Positions 9,252 to 17,160 of a stretch of 64,000 nucleotides of DNA are shown piece after piece. Below the pieces are notes generated by a model, which was not told where the DNA came from, ran no database searches, and saw only the letters and a program-made list of their open reading frames with translations. How positions within the stretch are numbered: the stretch's first letter is position 1; each line of letters starts with the position of its first letter. Position numbers and translations under genes: made by a program. The stretch comes from Marinobacter sp. ELB17 (GTDB taxonomy: Bacteria; Pseudomonadota; Gammaproteobacteria; Pseudomonadales; Oleiphilaceae), in contig NZ_AAXY01000004.1 in the NCBI RefSeq assembly GCF_000169375.1, forward strand, positions 124,001-188,000, read 5' to 3'.

Positions 9252-10922
9252 ATGTTCACACGTCACTATGCGGTTTGGCCTAAAGATCTGCCCAAGACCA
9301 TGACCCTGCCGAAAACCAGTGTTTTTACCAATCTGGAAATATCGGCCCTGCGCTATCCTGACCAAACAGCCATCATTTTCTACGATGCGTTCATCACATA
9401 CCGCCGGCTGCTGGCGGAAGTGGAGGCCATGGCAGGTTACCTGCAGGCGCAGGGTGTGAAAAAGGGTGCTCGGGTGTTGCTGTATATGCAGAATTCGCCG
9501 CAGTATGTGATCTCCTACTACGCGATTCTGCGGGCGGATGCCGTGGTGATTCCGATAAACCCGATGAACCGGGCCGCAGAGCTGGAACACTATATTGCGG
9601 ATACAGGCTCACGGGTATGCCTGGCAGGCCAGGAACTGGCTGAATACATTACGCCGCTGTTGGGAAAAACCGATCTGGAACAGATCGTGGTGGCTTCCTA
9701 CAACACATACATTAATCCTGATACCGACCTGGATCTGCCGGCGGAAGTCGCAAGCCCGGCCTGGTCGGGCGATGCTCCGGGCGTAGTGAGCTGGGAAAGC
9801 GCTATGGCGGCGAGCCTTAGCCCTCAAGAACATACGGCAGGCCCGGAAGATCTGGCCGTCATCCCTTATAGCTCTGGTACAACCGGTGCACCAAAAGGCT
9901 GTATGCACACCCATCGCTCGGTGATGGCAACGGCGGTACACCGTGTGTTCTGGAACCTGAGCACTTCCGACAGCATGCAGCTGGCCACCCTGCCATTTTT
10001 CCATGTAACCGGCATGACCGGCTCCATGAACGGGCCGATTTTCGCCGGCTCGACGGCGGTGATTATGACGCGCTGGGATCGCACCACTGCATCAAGGCTC
10101 ATTGAACGCTACAAGGTCACCGCCTGGGCCAACATCGTTACCATGGCGGTGGACTTTCTTTCCAATCCGGATATTGGCAAATACGACCTCTCCAGTCTTC
10201 AAATGATTGGTGGCGGAGGTGCCGCCATGCCCGGCGCCGTTGCGGAAAAACTGAAAAGGCTGACGGGGCTCAACTACATTGAGGGCTATGGCTTGTCAGA
10301 AACCATGGCCGCAACCCACATCAACCCCAACGCGAAACCCAAAGCACAGTGTTTGGGTATCCCGGTGTTTGATGTGGACAGCCGGATTATTGATGTGGAT
10401 ACCCTGGAAGAGAAAGGGCCGGGTGAAACCGGTGAGATCGTTTCCTGTGGTCCGCAGGTGACCATCGGCTACTGGAACCGGCCGGCCGAAACCGATGCGG
10501 CGTTCGTCGAAATTGATGGCAAGCGTTTCTTCCGCACCGGCGATCTCGCGTACTATGACGAAGAGGGTTACTTCTTCATGGTCGATCGCCTTAAACGAAT
10601 GATTAACGCATCCGGATTCAAGGTGTGGCCTTCGGAAGTTGAAGCCATGATGTACAGACACCCTGCCATTCATGAGCTGTGTATTATCTCGGCCCCCGAT
10701 CCTAAACGTGGGGAAACGGTGAAGGCCTGTATCGTGCTCATACCTGAGGCAGAAGGCAGCACCAGCGCTGAGGACATTACGGATTGGTGCAAGGAACAGA
10801 TGGCGGTCTATAAAGTGCCCACCATTGTTGAATTTGTGAGTGCATTGCCAAAATCCCCCACGGGCAAGCTGATGTGGCGGGCGCTTCAGGAGGAAGAATG
10901 GGCAGGGGCGGATCATGAATAA
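9252..10922 (+). CDS. Long-chain fatty-acid--CoA ligase-like AMP-forming enzyme
   Basis: 556-residue ANL enzyme forming acyl-CoA. The start at 9252 follows CTGGAGA; a longer upstream frame overlaps surE and is unsupported. The P-loop PYSSGTTGAPKG is at 205-216. YGLSETM is the adenylate motif, RTGDLAYYDEEGYFF the hinge and SPTGKLMWR the A10 lysine. Being in the operon with the kinase and ACAD10/11-like genes, it likely activates the starting hydroxy or keto acid. It overlaps the next gene by 8 bases. Confidence 0.87.
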   Translation: MFTRHYAVWPKDLPKTMTLPKTSVFTNLEISALRYPDQTAIIFYDAFITYRRLLAEVEAMAGYLQAQGVKKGARVLLYMQNSPQYVISYYAILRADAVVIPINPMNRAAELEHYIADTGSRVCLAGQELAEYITPLLGKTDLEQIVVASYNTYINPDTDLDLPAEVASPAWSGDAPGVVSWESAMAASLSPQEHTAGPEDLAVIPYSSGTTGAPKGCMHTHRSVMATAVHRVFWNLSTSDSMQLATLPFFHVTGMTGSMNGPIFAGSTAVIMTRWDRTTASRLIERYKVTAWANIVTMAVDFLSNPDIGKYDLSSLQMIGGGGAAMPGAVAEKLKRLTGLNYIEGYGLSETMAATHINPNAKPKAQCLGIPVFDVDSRIIDVDTLEEKGPGETGEIVSCGPQVTIGYWNRPAETDAAFVEIDGKRFFRTGDLAYYDEEGYFFMVDRLKRMINASGFKVWPSEVEAMMYRHPAIHELCIISAPDPKRGETVKACIVLIPEAEGSTSAEDITDWCKEQMAVYKVPTIVEFVSALPKSPTGKLMWRALQEEEWAGADHE

Positions 10923-11850
10923 CAAACCCAGTATTCTGATTGTGGGTGCCGGCGCTATTGGTAGCTTCTACGGTGCCATTCTAAAGAAAGCCGGTTGTTC
11001 CGTGAGCACTGTGTTGCGCTCAGACTATGATGCGGTCAGAGCCCAGGGTATTCGAATCACAAGCCCGCTCGGCGACCTGTCCTACGAGCCCGATCATGTA
11101 TACCGTGATGGTGACTTGCCGGAAGAAACGCCAGACTTTCTGATTCTGTGCGTGAAAATTCTGCCCGGTGTGGACCGGGTTGCACTGGTTGCGCCCTGGA
11201 TGGATGAGAAGACCCGTCTGGTTCTGATCGAAAACGGCCTGGATATCGAAAAAGAGCTGGCCGATGCCTATCCGCAGAACCCTCTTATAAGCTGCCTGGC
11301 CTTCATTGCCGCAAGCCGCACAGAATCCGGCGTCGTTGAGCACAAAGCCTACGGCAAGTTAGTGATGGGGCGTTATCCGGACGGTATTGATGAGAGCTGC
11401 CGGGCTTTGTCCCAACTTTTTATAGAAGGTGGCATTAAGAGCGACCTGACTGAGTGCGTTGTGAGTGAACGCTGGCGCAAATGCCTGTGGAATGCCCCGT
11501 TTAACCCATTGTCTGTTGTTGCCAACGGTGCAGATACCCGAACCATGCTGGATACTGCGGGCGGCGAAGAGCTGATCCGGGCCATGATGCGCGAGGTGAT
11601 GAAGGTAGCTGCGGCAGAGGGCTATCCAATGGATGAGGCGTTGATCGATCAGAACATCGACAGCACCCGTAAAATGCCTGCCTACAAAAACAGTATGGCG
11701 CTGGACTATCTGAACGGCCGTCCGATTGAACGGGAGGCCGTGTTGGGGAACGTGGTGGCGTTAGCCAAGCGTCGTGGCATTGCAGTGCCTCACCTGAATA
11801 CGGTGCTGGTTACTCTGAAAATACGCGCAGCGCTGGAAGGGCGAGAATAG
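10915..11850 (+). CDS. 2-dehydropantoate 2-reductase (PanE/ApbA) family protein
   Basis: 311-residue NADPH-dependent reductase fold. The N-terminal GAGAIGSFYG dinucleotide-binding loop is at 8-17, a central Lys region (CVKILP) follows, and the C-terminal helical domain contains the KCLWNAPFNPLSV block. Housekeeping PanE makes pantoate for CoA. Here the gene overlaps an acyl-CoA ligase gene by 8 bases as the last gene of the catabolic operon, so it may instead reduce a 2-oxo acid intermediate. The sequence alone does not decide this. Confidence 0.82.
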   Translation: MNNKPSILIVGAGAIGSFYGAILKKAGCSVSTVLRSDYDAVRAQGIRITSPLGDLSYEPDHVYRDGDLPEETPDFLILCVKILPGVDRVALVAPWMDEKTRLVLIENGLDIEKELADAYPQNPLISCLAFIAASRTESGVVEHKAYGKLVMGRYPDGIDESCRALSQLFIEGGIKSDLTECVVSERWRKCLWNAPFNPLSVVANGADTRTMLDTAGGEELIRAMMREVMKVAAAEGYPMDEALIDQNIDSTRKMPAYKNSMALDYLNGRPIEREAVLGNVVALAKRRGIAVPHLNTVLVTLKIRAALEGRE

Positions 11851-11851
11851 C

Positions 11852-11884
11852 ATTTAGCGAGTATTTAGCCAGTATTTAGCGAGT
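11852..11884. repeat. Three tandem 11-bp repeats
   Basis: ATTTAGCGAGT, ATTTAGCCAGT and ATTTAGCGAGT follow directly after the panE-like stop, with a fourth partial copy running into the hairpin at 11884. It looks like slippage-type microsatellite expansion in an intergenic gap; no function is evident. Confidence 0.75.
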
Positions 11885-11914
11885 ATTCAGAGCCCGCTTG
11901 CCGGGCTCTGAATA
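11884..11914. terminator. Long hairpin between convergent genes
   Basis: A perfect 13-bp stem (TATTCAGAGCCCG with CGGGCTCTGAATA) around the loop CTTGC lies between the convergent panE-like gene and the maoC pseudogene. It lacks a clear U-tract on either side, so it may act as a weak bidirectional terminator or mRNA 3'-end stabiliser. Confidence 0.6.
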
Positions 11915-11926
11915 ACTCAGTCTTGC

Positions 11927-12381
11927 TCAGGCCACGTACATAGCGAGGTTTTCTACTACGCAGGCCGGTTTGTCCTGGCCATTTATTTCTACGGTGGTCT
12001 TGTAAGTCGCCAAGATCCTTTTGTCGTCCACCGATGTGACATCCACCAGTTCGACTTTCGTGCGAATATCCGAACCCACCGGCACTGCCGCTGGAAACCG
12101 CAGTTTGTTCAGCCCGTAATTATAGTGGCCTTGGTGCCCGTAATCCGCAGAGCTTGAGGGTTGAGCCGGGAGATCAGGGACACTGTCAAATACCCATGAG
12201 CGACCGGGCACTTCCAAGGCGACTCCCGTTTCGCCCGCTCAACATCCACGTGAATCCATTGGTGGTCACCCGTGGCCTCGGCAAACGCGCCGATCATGTT
12301 CTGGGTGATGGTAAGCCAGGGGCTGAAGCAGCACAGGCTTCCTTTATGGCTGGCCAGCTCATCGAGTTGTATTTCCACCAT
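11927..12381 (-). pseudogene. MaoC-family hydratase, frameshifted
   Basis: From ATG 12381 (MVEIQLDEL, GAAGG site upstream) the frame gives a MaoC/hotdog hydratase with the catalytic AEATGDHQWIH motif (Asp, His), then GYLTVSLISRL and stops near 12109. The rest of the family sequence, NYGLNKLRFPAAVPVGSDIR to the end at 11927, continues in another frame. Adding one A in the ATAATTAC stretch near 12115-12125 joins both parts into one 151-residue protein of normal length. So either a single-base deletion has inactivated the gene, or there is a sequencing error or programmed slip. It lies 11 bases after the aldolase gene. Confidence 0.85.
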
Positions 12382-12392
12382 ATTAAGCCCTT

Positions 12393-13154
12393 CTATACCG
12401 CGTAACCGGGGTTTTTGCTGTCGAGAAGCCGCAGCAGCGCCGGCCAAGTGAGCGCCGCTGCGCTACCGAGGGCTTGTGACTGTTCTGCAGTAGTTCGGAT
12501 AGCCTGCTCGGAGGGCATATGCACTGGGCCGCAACTCTGTGCTTTAACCTGTATCTCGCAGGCTTTCATCAGGAAGTACAGGTACGTAAAGGTTTCCGGT
12601 ACGTCTTTGCCAGCGGTCAGAACACCGTGATTGCGCAGCATCATCATGGCTTTATCGCCGAGATCCCGAATCAGGCGCTCACGCTCATCCAGGTTCAGAG
12701 CGACACCTTCATACTCGTGGTAACTCAGGTGCGCTAAACAGAGCATGGCTGTCTGGCTCAAGGGCAGCAGGCCGTCTCTGTGGGCGGAAATCGCTACACC
12801 ATCTGCGGCATGAAGGTGCATGACGGCACCGGCATCGTCGCGCCCCATGTGCACAGCACTGTGTATGGTAAAGCCGGCGGGATTCACCCTGCTAAGACCT
12901 CCGGATTCCACAACCTGTCCGTCTTTGTCCACTTTCACCAGAGAGGAAGCTGTGATCTCGTGGAACAGCAGGCCGTAAGGGTTAATAAGAAAGTGATGCT
13001 CGGGGCCAGGTACTCGGGCGGAGAGGTGGGTAAAAACCAGGTCATCCCACCCGAACAGGGCGACAAGGCGGTAGGCCGCAGCTAACTCCTTGCGAATCTG
13101 CCATTCTTCCGCTCTCAGCGTATTAGCATCGGTATTTGAGGTGTTTGTTGTCAT
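12393..13154 (-). CDS. Class II aldolase/adducin family protein
   Basis: 253-residue protein of the fuculose-1-phosphate aldolase/adducin fold, a zinc enzyme for aldol cleavage or a related reaction. The probable metal histidines are in MHLHAADG and in HLSYHEYEG; FTHLSAR and INPYGLLFHEITASSL are typical of the family. I chose ATG 13154 (MTTNTSN) with AAGGTG upstream over an earlier in-frame start. Family members in acyl-CoA gene clusters are common but their substrates are mostly unknown. It lies in one operon with two ACAD genes and the broken maoC gene. Confidence 0.83.
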   Translation of the reverse strand: MTTNTSNTDANTLRAEEWQIRKELAAAYRLVALFGWDDLVFTHLSARVPGPEHHFLINPYGLLFHEITASSLVKVDKDGQVVESGGLSRVNPAGFTIHSAVHMGRDDAGAVMHLHAADGVAISAHRDGLLPLSQTAMLCLAHLSYHEYEGVALNLDERERLIRDLGDKAMMMLRNHGVLTAGKDVPETFTYLYFLMKACEIQVKAQSCGPVHMPSEQAIRTTAEQSQALGSAAALTWPALLRLLDSKNPGYAV

Positions 13155-13185
13155 ATTGTTCACCTTATTCCTGACTTTGCACAAC

Positions 13186-13208
13186 AAAAGGGGTAGCGAG
13201 CCACCCCC
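13186..13208 (-). terminator. Probable terminator after the ACAD pair
   Basis: Stem GGGGT/ACCCC around GGCTCGCT, read on the minus strand and followed by TTTTGTTG. It lies between the small ACAD gene stop (13263) and the aldolase start (13154). It would reduce read-through from the ACAD genes into the aldolase gene. Confidence 0.45.
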
Positions 13209-13262
13209 GAAAAAGCCCCTTGGCTGATCAGAACAAGCTCTCAGGCTTACTCATTAAGGAGT

Positions 13263-14405
13263 TTAGCTTGCCTGTAAAAGAAACGCATAGCGTTCCAAGT
13301 GGAAGTCATCATCACCGAGCTGGTGGTTGATCATGATCAATCGCTTGGCGTAGTGGGCAAAATTGTATTCCCATGTCATGCCAATACCACCGTGGGATTG
13401 TATGCCTTGTTCTGAAATGAACTGCCCGCTGCGGCCGATGACGTTTTTCGCGGCAGAAAGCGCGCGACGGCGCTCATCGCTTTGTTCTTCGTCTGCCACA
13501 CTGGCAGCCAGAATAGCCATCGAGCGAGCTTGCTCAAGTTCAGACATCATGTCGACCATGCGGTGCTGCAGCACCTGAAACTTACCAATGGGTACGCCAA
13601 ACTGTTTACGCTGTTTGAGGTAATCGAGAGTAAGCTCGTTGGCGACTTCCATAACACCGACTGCTTCCGCGCATAGCGCCGCAATGGCACGACCTGCCTG
13701 GTACTCTATTACGTCGCTGGCCTTGCCGTCTTCGCCCAGCAGGGCGTCAGCACCCACGTGAACATTGTTCAGCGTAATATCACAGCCTTTCGAACCGTCA
13801 ATAGTTGGGTAAACGCGGCGCTCAATGCCTGCCGTATCCGGCTTCAATACAAACAGGCTGATGCCGCTAGCGTCGCGGGTGCCGCCCGAGGTGCGAGCGG
13901 ATACCACAATGAGGTCAGCACAGTGCCCACCAATCACAACGGCCTTGCGTCCATTAAGTACAAAACCACCGTCTTTTTTCTCAGCGCGGGTTTGCACATC
14001 GTTCAGGTCGTAAAAGCTCTGGGGCTCCTGAAGTGCGACGGCTGCTTGCAGTTCGCCGCTGGCAATACCGCTTAACCAGACGTCTTTCTGGCTATCGTTT
14101 CCGGCCTGGCTGATAAGGCCGCCGCCAAAAACGACCGATTGCAGGTATGGCTCAAGGCACAGGCCACGGCCCAGTTCGGTCATAACCGACTGTACTTCTA
14201 TACCGCCACCGCCGAAACCGCCCAGTTCCTCAGAAAATGGGACCGCTGTCAGCCCCAGTTCGCTGAGCTGCTTCCAGAAATCCACGCTGAAACCTGCCTC
14301 GGTTTCACTGAATGCCAGGCGCTTTTCAAAACTGTACTCACCGCGCACCAGACGGGCCACGGTGTCCTGCAGCATCTGCTGCTCTTCATTGAGTCGGAAA
14401 TCCAT
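13263..14405 (-). CDS. Acyl-CoA dehydrogenase, small (PimD-like) subunit
   Basis: 380-residue acyl-CoA dehydrogenase fold. It has the FAD-binding middle region, EYQAGRAIAALCAEAVG, QRKQFGVPIGKFQVLQHRM, and a C-terminus with QSHGGIGMTWEYNFAHYAKR. The usual YEGT-type catalytic glutamate segment is absent. Together with the adjacent 398-residue dehydrogenase this resembles heteromeric alpha2beta2 dehydrogenases such as PimC/PimD, in which the subunits share active sites. It lies 10 bases after the large-subunit gene. Confidence 0.85.
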   Translation of the reverse strand: MDFRLNEEQQMLQDTVARLVRGEYSFEKRLAFSETEAGFSVDFWKQLSELGLTAVPFSEELGGFGGGGIEVQSVMTELGRGLCLEPYLQSVVFGGGLISQAGNDSQKDVWLSGIASGELQAAVALQEPQSFYDLNDVQTRAEKKDGGFVLNGRKAVVIGGHCADLIVVSARTSGGTRDASGISLFVLKPDTAGIERRVYPTIDGSKGCDITLNNVHVGADALLGEDGKASDVIEYQAGRAIAALCAEAVGVMEVANELTLDYLKQRKQFGVPIGKFQVLQHRMVDMMSELEQARSMAILAASVADEEQSDERRRALSAAKNVIGRSGQFISEQGIQSHGGIGMTWEYNFAHYAKRLIMINHQLGDDDFHLERYAFLLQAS

Positions 14406-14415
14406 GGTTGCCTCC

Positions 14416-15612
14416 TTAAAGCCCGAGAATCATTTTCGACACGATATTTTTCTGGATCTCGTTGGATCCGCCGAAAATCGAGAGCTTACGATTGTTGAAG
14501 TACTGAGCTGAAAGGGGTGCAGCATTTTCGTCTGACAGGAACTCGCCTTCATAATCAAGGTTCAGTTCTTCTTCCGCAAACGGAATGGCATAGGGCCCAA
14601 TGGCTCTGCGTGCAAGGTCATTAATAGCTTGGCGAATTTCTGTGCCCTTTACCTTTAACATGGAGCTTTCCGCCCCGGGCATGCCGCCCCCCTCAACCGC
14701 AGCAATAATGCGCAAGTTGCTGATGGTCGCCGCAGTCAGGTCAATTTCAACCCTGGCAATACGCTGGCTGAACGACGTGTTTTCAATCAGCGGGCGGCCA
14801 TTCTTGATGCAACGAGATGCCAGGTGCTTCAGGTGAGACAGCGCGGCTTTGGACAAGCCGATGCCGGCCAGGCCGGTGCGCTCATAAGTCAGCAGGAACT
14901 TGGCGTAAGTCCAGCCTTTGTCTTCCTCTCCTACCCGGTTTTCAACCGGCACTTTCACGTCTTGAAAGAAGACTTCGTTCACTTCGTGCTCGCCGTCAAG
15001 GGTGATGATCGGGCGCACGGTGATACCTGGCGTGTTCATGTCGATCAGCAAGAAGGAAATGCCTTCCTGTGCCTTCACCTCGGTATTGGTGCGCACCAGG
15101 CAAAAAATCATGTTGGCGTACTGGCCAAGCGTGGTCCAGGTTTTCTGGCCGTTCACAATGTAGTGCTCGCCCTCGCGCACAGCGCGGGCTTTCAGCGATG
15201 CGAGGTCGGAACCTGCGCCGGGCTCGGAATAGCCCTGGCACCACCAGTCTTCTCCGCTAAGGATGCGCGGCAGGTAAGTCTGCTTCTGCTCTTCGTTGCC
15301 AAACTTGATGATAACGGGCGCCACCATGTTCACGCCGAACGGAACAGAGCGGGGCACACCGTAGAGGCAGGATTCTTCATCCCAGATATGCTTTTGAACC
15401 GGTGTCCATTTCACACCGCCGTACTCTTCTGGCCAGTGCGTGGCGTACCAACCCTGTTTGCAGAGAATCTGCTGCCAGCGCTGGTGATCTTCTTTAGTCA
15501 GGTGACGGAAACCCTTCACTTTGGCGGCAATGTCTGCCGGTAGCGCCTGGTCCAGAAAAGCCCGGACGTCATCCCGGAAGGCGAGCTCCTCCGGCGTGTA
15601 GTTTATGTTCAT
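14416..15612 (-). CDS. Acyl-CoA dehydrogenase, large (PimC-like) subunit
   Basis: 398-residue flavoprotein. Features are GYSEPGAGSDLASLKARAV (FAD/substrate region), NGQKTWTTLGQYA, LLTYERTGLAGIG and the C-terminal FGGSNEIQKNIVSKMILGL. The N-terminus YTPEELAFRDDVRAFL matches the pimeloyl-CoA dehydrogenase large-subunit type. It is the first gene of the minus-strand operon and is transcribed divergently from the TAXI-TRAP genes. Its promoter region carries a TTCGTTCTAGCGAA palindrome. The likely substrate is a dicarboxylic, branched or cyclic acyl-CoA. Confidence 0.87.
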   Translation of the reverse strand: MNINYTPEELAFRDDVRAFLDQALPADIAAKVKGFRHLTKEDHQRWQQILCKQGWYATHWPEEYGGVKWTPVQKHIWDEESCLYGVPRSVPFGVNMVAPVIIKFGNEEQKQTYLPRILSGEDWWCQGYSEPGAGSDLASLKARAVREGEHYIVNGQKTWTTLGQYANMIFCLVRTNTEVKAQEGISFLLIDMNTPGITVRPIITLDGEHEVNEVFFQDVKVPVENRVGEEDKGWTYAKFLLTYERTGLAGIGLSKAALSHLKHLASRCIKNGRPLIENTSFSQRIARVEIDLTAATISNLRIIAAVEGGGMPGAESSMLKVKGTEIRQAINDLARRAIGPYAIPFAEEELNLDYEGEFLSDENAAPLSAQYFNNRKLSIFGGSNEIQKNIVSKMILGL

Positions 15613-15627
15613 GGGACAACCTCTCTG

Positions 15628-15643
15628 TTCGTTCTAGCGAAAG
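15628..15643. promoter_or_regulatory. Operator-like palindrome, copy 1
   Basis: TTCGTTCTAGCGAA is a near-perfect dyad 16 bases upstream of the PimC-like start. A related copy, TTCGTTCTACGGAAA, lies at 15790-15804 in the same divergent region. A paired operator for a local repressor is plausible. Confidence 0.4.
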
Positions 15644-15788
15644 CGCATACCGCATAGCAGAATAAGGTAAGAGTGAATGATCTATCCTTTTCTGTCAATT
15701 CCTTGTAATTCGGTTAAATCACTCGTTTCTACGACGTTTGGCAGAATTTAGTTTTATAAGGTTGTTGTATTGAGTGACATTGCCTATA

Positions 15789-15806
15789 TTCGTTCTACGG
15801 AAACTA
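15789..15806. promoter_or_regulatory. Operator-like palindrome, copy 2
   Basis: TTCGTTCTACGGAAACTA shares most of its core with copy 1 and lies about 90 bases upstream of the TAXI binding-protein start. Two similar sites, one near each divergent gene, suggest that the ACAD operon and the transporter are co-regulated. Confidence 0.4.
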
Positions 15807-15894
15807 ATATTGCGATGCGAAATGTAAAAAGTATCAATACCGCAGTGCGAAACTGTAGTTGCCGTTAATTAACAATCATAACGCGAGGTTTTCA

Positions 15895-17064
15895 GTGATA
15901 AAAACAACAATTTTCACAAAACGTTTGCTCATTGGTGTTTTGAGTGCCGCCCCATTTTTTGCTCACAGCGCTGAGAATATTGAATTGCCCGCCACATTGG
16001 CCATGACGGCCTACGGTACCGGGTCAGCGGGTTATACCCAGATGGTATCCATCGGTAACCTGCTAAAAAATGAATACGGCACCTCGGTGCGCATTCTGCC
16101 CGGTGAAAATGACGTGTCCCGAATGACGCCCCTACGTATGGGGCGGGTGCCACTCTGTGCCTGTGGCATTGCCAGTTACTACGGCTCCGAAGGAGTATTG
16201 CTGTTTGCCGATCCGCAGTGGGGGCCGCAGCCCATTCGCCTGATTAGCACCTCTACCGCCAGTTTCGGTCTGGGTGTCGCGGTTGCAGGTGACATTAATG
16301 TGAACACGCCGGCGGATTTGAAAGGCAAGCGGGTGGCTTACATCCGTGGTGATGACGCCCTGAATATTGGCACTGAAGCCTTTTTGGCGTTTGGGGGCCT
16401 GACTTGGGATGACGTTGAACGGGTCGAATTCCCAGGCTACGGCCGTTCTTTTGAAGGCATTGTGGCCAACCAGGTTGACGCCGCGTTTACCATGAGCGTG
16501 GCACCGCCCGCTCAGCAACTGTCCGCCAGCCCAAGGGGTATCGTGTGGCCGGAACTGGACCCAGAGAATAAAGAAGGCTGGCAGCGGCTTCAGACCGTGG
16601 CGCCGTATTTTCAGCCCCACAAAGTGACGTCTGCTGCCGGTGAGAACTATGGTAAGGGCAGCCCATGGATCGGCGCCACCTACCCGTATCCCATATTGGT
16701 CGGCAGTGAGAGCCTGGACGATAAAACCGCCAGAAATCTGGTCCGTGTGCTGATCGAGGATCATGACAAATACAAGGACGCTGCTCCTGGCAATGCTGGT
16801 TACTCGCTAGAAAATCAGAACATGCAGTGGGTGATTCCTTATCACGATGCGGTTGTTGAGTATTACAAGGAAATCGGACACTGGACCGATGCCATGCAGG
16901 CGCACCAGGATGGGTTGGTTAAACGTCAGGGACTCCTGAAAACCACCTGGGACAAATTCATGGAATCCAGCCCGCCGGAAGACGGAGATGCGTTCCGTAG
17001 CGGCTGGATGGAAGCACGAGCCAAAGCACTTGAAGCAGAAGGCATGAAGGCGGTTTTCCGTTAG
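15895..17064 (+). CDS. TAXI-family TRAP transporter solute-binding protein
   Basis: 389-residue periplasmic binding protein of the TAXI type. I chose the GTG at 15895, preceded by GCGAGG, because it gives a good signal peptide (KTTIFTKRLL basic start, hydrophobic core, cleavage after AHSA). The mature start has LPATLAMTAYGTGSAGYTQM, the family's glycine-rich ligand loop. Residues such as LKGKRVAYIRGDDALN and VDAAFTMSVAPPAQQL are typical. It pairs with the fused permease 96 bases downstream. The ligand is unknown; a carboxylate fits the neighbours. Confidence 0.87.
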   Translation: MIKTTIFTKRLLIGVLSAAPFFAHSAENIELPATLAMTAYGTGSAGYTQMVSIGNLLKNEYGTSVRILPGENDVSRMTPLRMGRVPLCACGIASYYGSEGVLLFADPQWGPQPIRLISTSTASFGLGVAVAGDINVNTPADLKGKRVAYIRGDDALNIGTEAFLAFGGLTWDDVERVEFPGYGRSFEGIVANQVDAAFTMSVAPPAQQLSASPRGIVWPELDPENKEGWQRLQTVAPYFQPHKVTSAAGENYGKGSPWIGATYPYPILVGSESLDDKTARNLVRVLIEDHDKYKDAAPGNAGYSLENQNMQWVIPYHDAVVEYYKEIGHWTDAMQAHQDGLVKRQGLLKTTWDKFMESSPPEDGDAFRSGWMEARAKALEAEGMKAVFR

Positions 17065-17160
17065 GACCTGCCCCATTGCGCCGGCGCATCGCTGCTGTCT
17101 TTGGAGCGATACGTCGGCGGTTTCCGTTTTTATCATCATCGCACCGGAGCCTCTGATCTT

